DNA from: Chitinophaga sp. HK235
Lineage (GTDB): Bacteria; Bacteroidota; Bacteroidia; Chitinophagales; Chitinophagaceae
Direction of reading: 5' to 3'
Length of the DNA stretch: 64,000 nt
NCBI RefSeq assembly: GCF_018255755.1
Contig: NZ_CP073766.1
Span: 5,640,501-5,704,500, forward strand
Positions 1 through 7,501 of this stretch are shown in pieces (positions within the stretch are counted from its first letter, which is position 1; each line of letters opens with the position of its first letter). The notes under the pieces are model-generated. The model did no database searches. It had not been told where the DNA came from and saw only the letters and a program-made list of their open reading frames with translations. A program made the translations under genes and the position numbers.

Positions 1-275
1 TTGATCATTTCTTTTCCCGAATTGAAAAGCCAGGGCGGAATTATCGTTGTTATTTTGTGTCAACGAAACGATAGCAGATATCTATCTGCTGTTCCTCACA
101 AGCTTCCTTATTAGATTTGACCATGGGAAGAGACTTGGCTGGCAGTTAAAAATGTAAAGCCATAAATTTTAGACTTGCGTATCAAACACCAAGGGAACAC
201 AAGTACAATTGCCAGAGAAGTTTTTTACCAGATTTTATAAAGTCGCCTTGCTTTTGCGGGGCGACTTTTTAATTT
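1..275 (+). ncRNA. Candidate structured RNA of unknown family
   Basis: No convincing protein is encoded here. The DNA holds several paired arms: AGCAGATA (73-80) with TATCTGCT (83-90), and CTGGCAGTT (139-147) with AATTGCCAG (207-215, one G-U pair). These are followed directly by an intrinsic terminator at 239-270. A non-coding transcript ending at a terminator would explain this better than a gene. I do not recognise tmRNA, RNase P RNA or SRP RNA landmarks. The 5' end may lie outside the window. Confidence 0.3.
239..270 (+). terminator. Intrinsic terminator
   Basis: AAAGTCGCC (239-247) pairs perfectly with GGCGACTTT (260-268) across a 12-nt loop, and a run of T closes the structure. It would end a plus-strand transcript arriving from 1-238. 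The rest of the stretch to 530 shows no gene, and the short open frame that starts at 209 runs straight through this hairpin. Confidence 0.75.
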
Positions 276-531
276 GTCCGGATCGTTATCGTATATCTGT
301 TGAAGAAAGACTTCCAGGAGTATGCCCGCAAAAATCACTTAAACAGAACCGTAGTCCGTTTACTACAGCCATAACGACAGGAGTCCTGCCAGCCAGCTTG
401 TCTGCCATACTGTTACTATACTGCAGTGAAAAAGGGAAATGATATAAAAGTCAATACCAGTGGATCTTGGGGCTTGTTGTTACCTGCTTACCATTAGGAA
501 AGCAGTATCTGCCATGGGGTGTATGTAAAAT

Positions 532-559
532 GAAAAAACCCCGCCCAAAAGAGCAGGGT
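532..559 (-). terminator. Intrinsic terminator of the PepSY-like gene
   Basis: On the minus strand ACCCTGCTC (559-551) pairs with GGGCGGGGT (546-538) using two G-T wobbles, with a 4-nt loop and six T residues after the stem. It lies about 40 bp beyond the stop codon at 601. Confidence 0.75.
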
Positions 560-600
560 CTGTCCTATTTATCCCTATACCTATGAAATACAAATTTGAA

Positions 601-1065
601 TTATTCAGTGACGGTGCCGGCTTCGTTCAACAACACTGCTTTCTCTGCACCATTGTCCTGAATGTTTACTTTATAGTAAGCAGCCACATCTGCTCTTTCA
701 ATTTTCCAGCCATCTTTTATGGTGGCAGCCGGATATTTTGCTTTCAGTGTACCAGCCACTGATCCCGGCAGTGTTTGTGCATCGTAGGTGCTTCTGGTGG
801 ATATCCATTTTCCATCTGCATCATACTCTGCTGTGGTTTGTATATTGTCTTTGAGGAAACCGACGCTCCAGTGACCAGCACTAGTTTTGGTCCATTTCGC
901 ATCTGTAGTTCCGGCAAAGGCCTGATCAAAAGAACTTTTAACGGTTGCAGGTGCCTCCACCTTTTTCGCAACGGTTTTTGTTTTTTTAACTGATTTTTTT
1001 TGCTGTGCAAAAGTTATGCCGGAAGTAATCAATACTGCACAAAAAATTAACGTCAACTTTTTCAT
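601..1065 (-). CDS. Secreted PepSY-like (BLIP-like) domain protein
   Basis: A 154-residue protein. Residues 1-20 form a signal peptide ending at ITFAQ, so the product is exported to the periplasm or surface. A short Lys/Val/Ala-rich linker follows, then a single domain from about residue 43. Its pattern of W-T-K-x-S-x-G-H-W-S, a YDADGKW strand and Y-K-V-N-I strands matches the PepSY-like, beta-lactamase-inhibitor-like family (PF11396 type) common in Bacteroidota. That family has no established biochemical role; small-molecule or protein binding is usually assumed. The gene stands alone, divergent from ileS, with its own terminator. Confidence 0.75.
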   Translation of the reverse strand: MKKLTLIFCAVLITSGITFAQQKKSVKKTKTVAKKVEAPATVKSSFDQAFAGTTDAKWTKTSAGHWSVGFLKDNIQTTAEYDADGKWISTRSTYDAQTLPGSVAGTLKAKYPAATIKDGWKIERADVAAYYKVNIQDNGAEKAVLLNEAGTVTE

Positions 1066-1263
1066 AATCAGATATGGTTTTTATCCGCGTTGGGTTAAAA
1101 TTAAAACTTAGGTTTTTCCTTTTTCTTTCCGGCAAAGAGCTAAAACAATGCCAAAAACGTAAATTAAATACTCTTTATTGTAAATTACCAGAAAATTTAC
1201 GAAAAATATTTTAAATGCTCCGTTTTTGGGTAAGTTGCCCCTTTAGGTGCCGCCGTATTTTCT

Positions 1264-1271
1264 TAACTTCG
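1264..1271 (+). promoter_or_regulatory. Possible -7 box for ileS
   Basis: TAACTTCG is one base from the Bacteroidota -7 consensus TAnnTTTG and lies 54 bp before the ileS start. No TTG element sits at the ideal distance upstream, so this is a weak call. Confidence 0.3.
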
Positions 1272-1325
1272 CACAATTTTAATCAATTATTGTCTTATTA
1301 ACATCAAAGGGCGGGGAATTGTTTT

Positions 1326-4300
1326 ATGTCCAGCAAATATCAGGAATATAACCAGCTGAATTTACCTCAGATAGAGAAAGATATACTGCAGCAATGGGAG
1401 CTTGACCAGGCTTTTGAAAAAAGCGTGGAAGTGCGGGAAGGCGCTGCTCCATTTGTGTTTTATGAAGGACCACCCAGCGCCAACGGCCTGCCGGGCATTC
1501 ACCACGTTATTTCACGTACCCTGAAAGACCTGGTATGCCGCTATAAAACCATGCAGGGTTTCCAGGTAAAACGCAAGGGCGGATGGGACACTCATGGCCT
1601 GCCGGTAGAGCTGGGCGTGGAAAAAAGCCTGGGTATTACCAAGGAAGATATCGGAAAGAAAATCTCTATTGCGGAATATAACGAGACCTGCCGTAAAGAA
1701 GTACTGAAATATAAGGATAAATGGGACGACCTTACCCGTAAAATGGGATATTGGGTAGACCTGAAAGATCCGTACATCACTTTTGATAATAAGTATATTG
1801 AATCCCTCTGGTGGAGCCTGCAGACACTGTATAAGAAAGGACTACTGTATAAAAGTGTCAGCATTCAGCCTTATTCACCAGCAGCAGGAACCGGCCTCAG
1901 TTCACACGAACTGAACCAGCCTGGTACCTATAAAGATGTGAAGGATACCACTGTGGTGGCCATGTTTAAGGCAAAACAAGCTGAAAATTCACAGTTTTTG
2001 TTTGATGCGGCCGATTCTCCGGAAGTTTTCTTCCTGGCCTGGACCACTACTCCCTGGACATTACCCTCCAACCTGGGCCTCACCGTTGGTGCTAATATAG
2101 AATATGTGCTGGTGAGCACATTCAACCAATATACCCATCTCCCGGTAAACGTGGTGATGGCAAAGGTACTGCTTGGGAAATATTTTAAGGCCGAAGGAGA
2201 AAATGCTGATTTCGCTGCTTATAAGGAAGGTGACAAGGTGATCCCTTGGAAAATCCTGACCAGCTTCCAGGGCAGCAAGCTGGAAAATATCCGCTATGAG
2301 CAACTGCTGCCATATACTCAGCCGGAAGAAGGCGATCCGTTCCGTGTAATCCTGGGTGACTTCGTTACCACGGAAGATGGTACTGGTATCGTGCATACCG
2401 CTCCTGCTTTTGGTGCAGATGACAACCGCGTTGGTAAAAAATATGGTATCGGCATTCTGACACTGGTTGACCGTGAAGGTAAATTCACTAACAACGTAGG
2501 AGAATTCTCCGGTAGGTATGTTAAAAATTACAAAGATGATCCCGACTATAAAGATGTAGACGTAGACATCGCTGTAAAACTGAAGAAAGAAAACAGAGCC
2601 TTTAAGGTAGAAAAATACGAACACACCTACCCTCACTGCTGGCGTACAGACAAGCCGGTATTATATTACCCGCTGGATGCCTGGTTCATCAGGACCACTG
2701 CGCTGAAAGACCGGATGGTGGAACTGAACAAAACCATCAACTGGAAACCGGCATTTACCGGTACCGGTCGTTTTGGCAACTGGCTGGAAAACATGGTGGA
2801 CTGGAACCTGAGCCGCAGCCGCTATTGGGGTACTCCTTTGCCAATCTGGCGTACAGAAGATGGCAGCGAGGAAATATGTATCGGCGGTATTGACGAACTG
2901 AACACGGAAATCCGCAAAGCCAATGAAGTTTTGGGTGGTGATGTCAATAAATCCTATCTGCACGAAGGTATCCTGGACCTGCACAAACCTTATGTGGATG
3001 AAATCATCCTGGTGAGCCCATCCGGTAAGCCTATGCGCCGTGAGCCCGACCTGATAGACGTATGGTTTGATAGCGGAGCGATGCCTTATGCTCAGTGGCA
3101 TTATCCATTTGAGAATAAGGAATTGCTTGAGAAGGGAGAAGCTTTCCCGGCTGATTTTATTGCGGAAGGTGTTGACCAGACCCGTGGCTGGTTCTATACG
3201 CTGCATGCGCTCGGTGTAATGCTTTTCGATAGTGTTGCCTATAAAACAGTTGTTTCCAATGGTCTGGTGCTGGATAAAAACGGCCAGAAGATGAGTAAAC
3301 GCCTCGGCAACGTGGTGAATCCATTTGAAACAATTGAACAGTTTGGTGCTGATGCCACCCGCTGGTATCTGATCACCAATGCTTCCCCATGGGACAGCCT
3401 GAAGTTTGACGTGAAAGGAATTGGCGAAGCCCAGCGTAAGCTCTTCGGTACCCTGTACAATACATACAATTTCTTCGCTATGTATGCTAATCTTGATAAG
3501 TTTACATTCAGGGAAGCATATATACCATTGGAAGAGCGTCCCGAAATAGACCGTTGGATTATTTCTGTGCTTAACACCCTGATAAAGGATGTGACCAGCA
3601 ATTTTGATGATTACGAGCCTACTCAGGCGGGCAGGGCTATTGAAACTTTTGTGGATGAGCACCTGAGCAACTGGTACGTGCGTTTATGCCGTCGCCGGTT
3701 CTGGAAAGGGGAATATGGCCAGGACAAAATCAGTGCTTACCAGACATTATACGAATGTTTGGAAAAAATTACACAATTGATGGCCCCGGTTTCCCCATTC
3801 TTCACAGACTGGCTGTTTAACAACCTCAACAAGGTTAGTGGACGTCATAAGGTGGAATCCGTTCACCATACTGATTTCCCGGTATCCAACCCGGCCGCGG
3901 TCGATGCAGATCTGGAAGAGCGGATGCAGCTGGCCCAGGATATCTCATCACTGGTATTATCCTTGCGTAAGAAGGTGAATATCAAGGTTCGGCAGCCTTT
4001 ACAGAAGGTCCTGATTCCTGTTTCCGGTAATCACATGCAGGTACAACTGGAAAAAGTAGAGGATCTGATAAAAAGTGAGGTAAATGTCAAAGGGATTGAT
4101 TATCTTACCGAAACGGAAGGTTTTATCAAGAAAAAGATTAAACCTAACTTCAAGTCGCTCGGAGGCAAAATGGGAGCAAAAATGAAAGCAGTTGCTGCTG
4201 CTATCAGTGCGTTTACAGATGCAGATATCGCCTCCATTGAACGAGACAGCCATTTCAACCTGGCAGTAGAAGGAGAACAGATACAGATACAACTCTCTGA

Positions 4301-4652
4301 TGTTGAGATAATTTCCGAAGATATTCCTGGATGGACAGTTGCAAATAAAGGTGCTTTAACAGTAGCGCTTGATATTACCATTACAGAACAGCTGCTGGAT
4401 GAAGGTAATGCCAGGGAGCTGGTAAACCGCATTCAGAAAATCAGAAAAGATAGCGGCTTTGAACTGACTGACAGAATTAAAGTGGCTGTAGAGAGCGTAG
4501 ACTCGCTCAAATCGGCGATTATAAACTATAATAACTATATTTGCACGGAAATTTTGGCAGATAGCTTGGATTTAGTGGAGCAATTACAGGGCGGAACTGA
4601 AATAGAGGTGAATGACCTTAAATTTAATGTATTAGTTAACAAAAAAAGCTAA
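1326..4652 (+). CDS. ileS: Isoleucyl-tRNA synthetase, type 2 (GIHH variant)
   Basis: A 1108-residue class I aminoacyl-tRNA synthetase that charges tRNA-Ile with isoleucine in the cytoplasm. The Rossmann catalytic core begins at residue 43. The class signature that normally reads HxGH is GIHH at residues 57-60, after PPSANGLP. The KMSKR loop is intact at residues 655-659. The editing (CP1) domain lies between them, with the zone AWTTTPWTLPSN near residue 240. A helical anticodon-binding domain starts near 735, and a long C-terminal extension follows, as expected of type 2, eukaryote-like IleRS. The length fits the Bacteroidota family. The next gene starts 6 bp after the stop, so the two are probably co-transcribed. 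Confidence 0.97.
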   Translation: MSSKYQEYNQLNLPQIEKDILQQWELDQAFEKSVEVREGAAPFVFYEGPPSANGLPGIHHVISRTLKDLVCRYKTMQGFQVKRKGGWDTHGLPVELGVEKSLGITKEDIGKKISIAEYNETCRKEVLKYKDKWDDLTRKMGYWVDLKDPYITFDNKYIESLWWSLQTLYKKGLLYKSVSIQPYSPAAGTGLSSHELNQPGTYKDVKDTTVVAMFKAKQAENSQFLFDAADSPEVFFLAWTTTPWTLPSNLGLTVGANIEYVLVSTFNQYTHLPVNVVMAKVLLGKYFKAEGENADFAAYKEGDKVIPWKILTSFQGSKLENIRYEQLLPYTQPEEGDPFRVILGDFVTTEDGTGIVHTAPAFGADDNRVGKKYGIGILTLVDREGKFTNNVGEFSGRYVKNYKDDPDYKDVDVDIAVKLKKENRAFKVEKYEHTYPHCWRTDKPVLYYPLDAWFIRTTALKDRMVELNKTINWKPAFTGTGRFGNWLENMVDWNLSRSRYWGTPLPIWRTEDGSEEICIGGIDELNTEIRKANEVLGGDVNKSYLHEGILDLHKPYVDEIILVSPSGKPMRREPDLIDVWFDSGAMPYAQWHYPFENKELLEKGEAFPADFIAEGVDQTRGWFYTLHALGVMLFDSVAYKTVVSNGLVLDKNGQKMSKRLGNVVNPFETIEQFGADATRWYLITNASPWDSLKFDVKGIGEAQRKLFGTLYNTYNFFAMYANLDKFTFREAYIPLEERPEIDRWIISVLNTLIKDVTSNFDDYEPTQAGRAIETFVDEHLSNWYVRLCRRRFWKGEYGQDKISAYQTLYECLEKITQLMAPVSPFFTDWLFNNLNKVSGRHKVESVHHTDFPVSNPAAVDADLEERMQLAQDISSLVLSLRKKVNIKVRQPLQKVLIPVSGNHMQVQLEKVEDLIKSEVNVKGIDYLTETEGFIKKKIKPNFKSLGGKMGAKMKAVAAAISAFTDADIASIERDSHFNLAVEGEQIQIQLSDVEIISEDIPGWTVANKGALTVALDITITEQLLDEGNARELVNRIQKIRKDSGFELTDRIKVAVESVDSLKSAIINYNNYICTEILADSLDLVEQLQGGTEIEVNDLKFNVLVNKKS

Positions 4653-4658
4653 TCCCCC

Positions 4659-5699
4659 ATGGCAACAAAAAAGAAGGTTGCTAGTAAATCGACCCAAAAG
4701 GTAGCTCAGTCAATTAAAGCTGTAGCCCAGAAGGTGACGACTGCAAAAAAGGCCGCCCAACCTGCCCCAGCCAAAAAGGCTGCGCCCGCTGCTTCTAAAA
4801 AAGCAGCCGCCAAAAAAGCAGTGGAGAAGCCAGCAGCTAGCAAAGCCGTTGCCCAGGCCGCAGCCAAAAAAACTGCCGCTACCCCCAAAAAGGCTCCTGT
4901 AAACAGTAAAACATCGTCCGTCCCGAAAGTTGCTGTACCTGCAAAAACGACCGTTAAAAAAGAGCCTGCTGTAAAGCAGCAAGTGGTCACTAAAAGTGTT
5001 GCCGCAGAAAAAGAGAAACCATTAATTTCTAAGTCAGAAGAAAAAGAACTTAAAACAATGGCAGTAAAGAAAGCAGATACTAAGGAACAAGTTGCTAAGG
5101 AAAAAGAATCCACTAAAAAAGCAGCCGAAAAACCTGCGGTAAAAGCAGAAAAATCAGCTAAATCCGAGAAGTCCGAGAAGCCCGAGAAAACAGAAAAACC
5201 GGAAAAGGCTGAAAAAGCTGAGAAAACCGAAAAAACAGAGAAAAAAGGTGGAAAACCTGCCCAGGTAGCTTACCAGCCTGAATTTACCAAATCAGTGCTG
5301 GACCAGCCAGAACCATCTGCAGGCCCCCTCTACAGATATAGTGATGCAGATTTACAGGAGTTCAGGGAACTGATCCAGAAAAAACTGGAGTTCGCTAAAA
5401 AAGAACTGGTGTATCTGCAAGGACTTATCACCCGCAGAGATGAAGCGGGTACCGATGATACCGAAAACAAATACATGAGCATGGAAGATGGCAGTGGCTC
5501 CCAGGAAAGAGAACAACTCAATCAGATGGCCAGCCGTCAGATCCAGTTCATCGATCACCTGGAAAAAGCCATGGTACGCATCGAAAACAAAACTTACGGT
5601 ATTTGCCGCGTAACCGGTAAACTGATCGATAAAGCTCGTCTCAGAGCTGTTCCTCACGCTACTTTAAGTATTGAAGCCAAACTGGCAAAAAGTAAATAA
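4659..5699 (+). CDS. DksA/TraR-family protein with Lys/Ala-rich N-terminal tail
   Basis: A 346-residue two-part protein. Residues 1-205 are low complexity, built of Lys, Ala, Pro and Glu (many AKKAA, PAKK and EKxEK units), like the tail of eukaryotic histone H1 or bacterial Hc-like proteins. Residues from about 225 form a helical hairpin and a DksA/TraR-type C-terminus ending in YGICRVTGKLI and LRAVPHATLS. Only one of the four zinc cysteines of classical DksA is present, as is usual in Bacteroidota members. The family binds RNA polymerase through the secondary channel; the basic tail probably binds DNA or RNA (inference). It sits 6 bp after ileS. Other starts inside the tail are possible, but the ATG at 4659 follows ileS tightly. 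Confidence 0.85.
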   Translation: MATKKKVASKSTQKVAQSIKAVAQKVTTAKKAAQPAPAKKAAPAASKKAAAKKAVEKPAASKAVAQAAAKKTAATPKKAPVNSKTSSVPKVAVPAKTTVKKEPAVKQQVVTKSVAAEKEKPLISKSEEKELKTMAVKKADTKEQVAKEKESTKKAAEKPAVKAEKSAKSEKSEKPEKTEKPEKAEKAEKTEKTEKKGGKPAQVAYQPEFTKSVLDQPEPSAGPLYRYSDADLQEFRELIQKKLEFAKKELVYLQGLITRRDEAGTDDTENKYMSMEDGSGSQEREQLNQMASRQIQFIDHLEKAMVRIENKTYGICRVTGKLIDKARLRAVPHATLSIEAKLAKSK

Positions 5700-5708
5700 A
5701 AAATATTA

Positions 5709-5758
5709 CTATAAACGAAAAAGGGATTTGAATATTCAAATCCCTTTTTCGTTTATAG
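5709..5758. terminator. Perfect 50-bp palindrome, bidirectional terminator
   Basis: Two 25-nt arms are exact reverse complements with no spacer (centre 5733/5734). Each arm includes a five-base A or T tract beside GGGATTTG or its complement. It lies between the convergent dksA-like gene (stop 5699) and the GT2-HAD gene (stop 5769), so it can end transcription from both sides. Confidence 0.85.
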
Positions 5759-5768
5759 ACTATTGTTA

Positions 5769-7283
5769 TTAACAACGTTCTTTTTGTTTACTGCGCATCT
5801 GACGCATGGCAAAATATACTAACCCCGCTCCTGCCAGTCCTACCAGACTACCAATACCAATGTTTCTGGCCTGTTTCTTACTGATAGCCGGCAATCTGAT
5901 ACCAAACTTTTTCTGCTGGCTTGCAGGCGCAATATCCAGCAGTGGTGCTAATGACAAGCCTGTAATGATTTTGTCGGCAACCTTTTCTACATATGCCCGT
6001 TGATACTGTGGACAAAACGCAACACCAATACCGGCTTCCATTAATAGTTGGGTGTCCTGTTTGCCGTCGCCTACGTAAATAATGTTCTGCGTGTGGATCT
6101 TGTATTGTGACGCAACATAAGGCAGGATGGCACTTTTACGATATTCACCGTCCTGCAGGAAATAATCCGGTATCGTTAGTTCACCGGTAGCAACACTGTT
6201 GACCAGGTGTAACTTGTTGGCCAGTACGAAATCCATCCCCAGTTTGTTTTTAATGTGCCGGGCTACCATTCCGAATCCATCGGTGATCAGTCCACAGGCA
6301 TACCCTCTTTTCTTCAGTTCCTGCACTACCTCGCGGATGCCCGGTACCAGCGGAATAGCATCTGCTACTTCCAGTAGTTCCGCAATATTGCGGCCTTCAA
6401 AAAGCGCAGCTATTTGATGTAAGCGTGTAGCCGTGTCCGTTTCCTCTGCTAAAATTTTCTGCAGAGCTTCCTCCTGATCAAAAGCAATGGCAGCCCACTG
6501 AAAATAGTTTTGTGTAAATACAGCATGGTCCAGGTTGAGGATAACCATCTTCTGCATTTTGTCGATAGACTCCAGGATGGAGTATTCCATCTGTTCCCTG
6601 ATCAGGTTGATATTACCCAGTGTTTCCAGGTTTTCCTGCGGGATATTTTCTGCTTTGCGCAGGATGGTGCGGGATACTTCCCGCGACATTTTACTAAGCT
6701 GTTCCCAGGTCTGCATTGCGTTTTCCACTTTGCCGATATTGGCTTCCACAATACGCGCACCCAGGTGGTGCATGTCAATCAGCAAACCAATGTCTACCCC
6801 ATAATCATTTTCGAATTGTACGCTGGAGAGAAGTGATTTGCGGCCGGCAATCATTCCGCTGAGTGGCTGCTGAAAATGGGCGAGATCCGGATACAGGATG
6901 CTCAACAGTGGTTTGGCCACCAATTGTGTGACCCTGCCCGCTTGTCTTTCAAAGTAGGATTTGACAAAGTCAGCTTCATCGCGCTCGATCGGACCGGTCA
7001 ACAGCTCTACAATATTATCCGGATAAGTTAGAATATCACCGTCTACATAAGCGATAATTTCATGTTTGGCGGCCATCATGCCTTCCCGCATGGAGATGCC
7101 TTTGCCGCGCTGGCTACTGGTAATGACTCTTACATCCTCCTTCATGGCCTCTTCTACTGTGTTGTCAGTAGAATTATCGTCCACCACAATAATCTCAATT
7201 TTGCGGCTTGTTTTTTTAACGGTTTTTATTACCTGGCGTATGGTTGCCCCTTCGTTTAATACAGGAATTACGATAGAAATCAT
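5769..7283 (-). CDS. GT2 glycosyltransferase fused to a HAD-family phosphatase domain
   Basis: A 504-residue fusion. Residues 1-210 are a family-2-type glycosyltransferase: the nucleotide-binding VVDDNSTDNT (33-42) and the metal motif DGD (81-83) are clear, and the fold resembles glucosyl- or mannosyl-3-phosphoglycerate synthases. Residues 246-440 are a SerB-like HAD domain: nucleophile Asp252 (LDHAV), Thr334 in LITDGF, Lys383, and Asp406 and Asp410 in VGDGKQD. The second Asp of the usual DxD pair, the general acid, is Ala254 here. A single membrane helix lies near 474-493, with a short basic tail. By analogy the two halves could transfer a sugar to a phosphorylated acceptor and then remove the phosphate, but the Ala substitution makes the second step uncertain. 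The substrate is not identifiable from sequence. Confidence 0.75.
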   Translation of the reverse strand: MISIVIPVLNEGATIRQVIKTVKKTSRKIEIIVVDDNSTDNTVEEAMKEDVRVITSSQRGKGISMREGMMAAKHEIIAYVDGDILTYPDNIVELLTGPIERDEADFVKSYFERQAGRVTQLVAKPLLSILYPDLAHFQQPLSGMIAGRKSLLSSVQFENDYGVDIGLLIDMHHLGARIVEANIGKVENAMQTWEQLSKMSREVSRTILRKAENIPQENLETLGNINLIREQMEYSILESIDKMQKMVILNLDHAVFTQNYFQWAAIAFDQEEALQKILAEETDTATRLHQIAALFEGRNIAELLEVADAIPLVPGIREVVQELKKRGYACGLITDGFGMVARHIKNKLGMDFVLANKLHLVNSVATGELTIPDYFLQDGEYRKSAILPYVASQYKIHTQNIIYVGDGKQDTQLLMEAGIGVAFCPQYQRAYVEKVADKIITGLSLAPLLDIAPASQQKKFGIRLPAISKKQARNIGIGSLVGLAGAGLVYFAMRQMRSKQKERC

Positions 7284-7422
7284 AGGAGTTCGCTATGTTA
7301 AAAGGTTAAAGAATACAAGAGCTGCAAAGAGCTGGTTGGCATTATCAAGGGAGGGTATAACAAAAACGATACCAAAAAGGGGGTGGAGATGTAGGCCAGA
7401 TGGGGATTTTGGGTTATTAATG

Positions 7423-7491
7423 AATTACGAATTACGAATTGTGATGAATCAGAAAAGGTTCAATTGATTACCATAATTCGTAATTCGTAAT
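7423..7491. repeat. Inverted repeat of an 8-bp unit
   Basis: The unit AATTACG occurs twice in tandem at 7423-7440, and its exact reverse complement (17 nt) at 7475-7491, with a 34-nt loop. It sits just after the ABC transporter stop (7502, minus strand) and before the GT2-HAD start, and could act as a transcript-end hairpin. The tandem makeup looks like a dispersed intergenic repeat rather than an ordinary terminator. Confidence 0.6.
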
Positions 7492-7501
7492 GCGCGTAAT
7501 T

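Noticed and set aside
209..442. Open frame of 77 codons on the plus strand
   Set aside because: It crosses the terminator hairpin at 239-270, has no signal peptide or family motif, and its composition is unlike the neighbouring proteins.
2661..3662. Open frame of 333 codons antisense to ileS
   Set aside because: It lies wholly within ileS and shows no domain or start context; it is a shadow frame.
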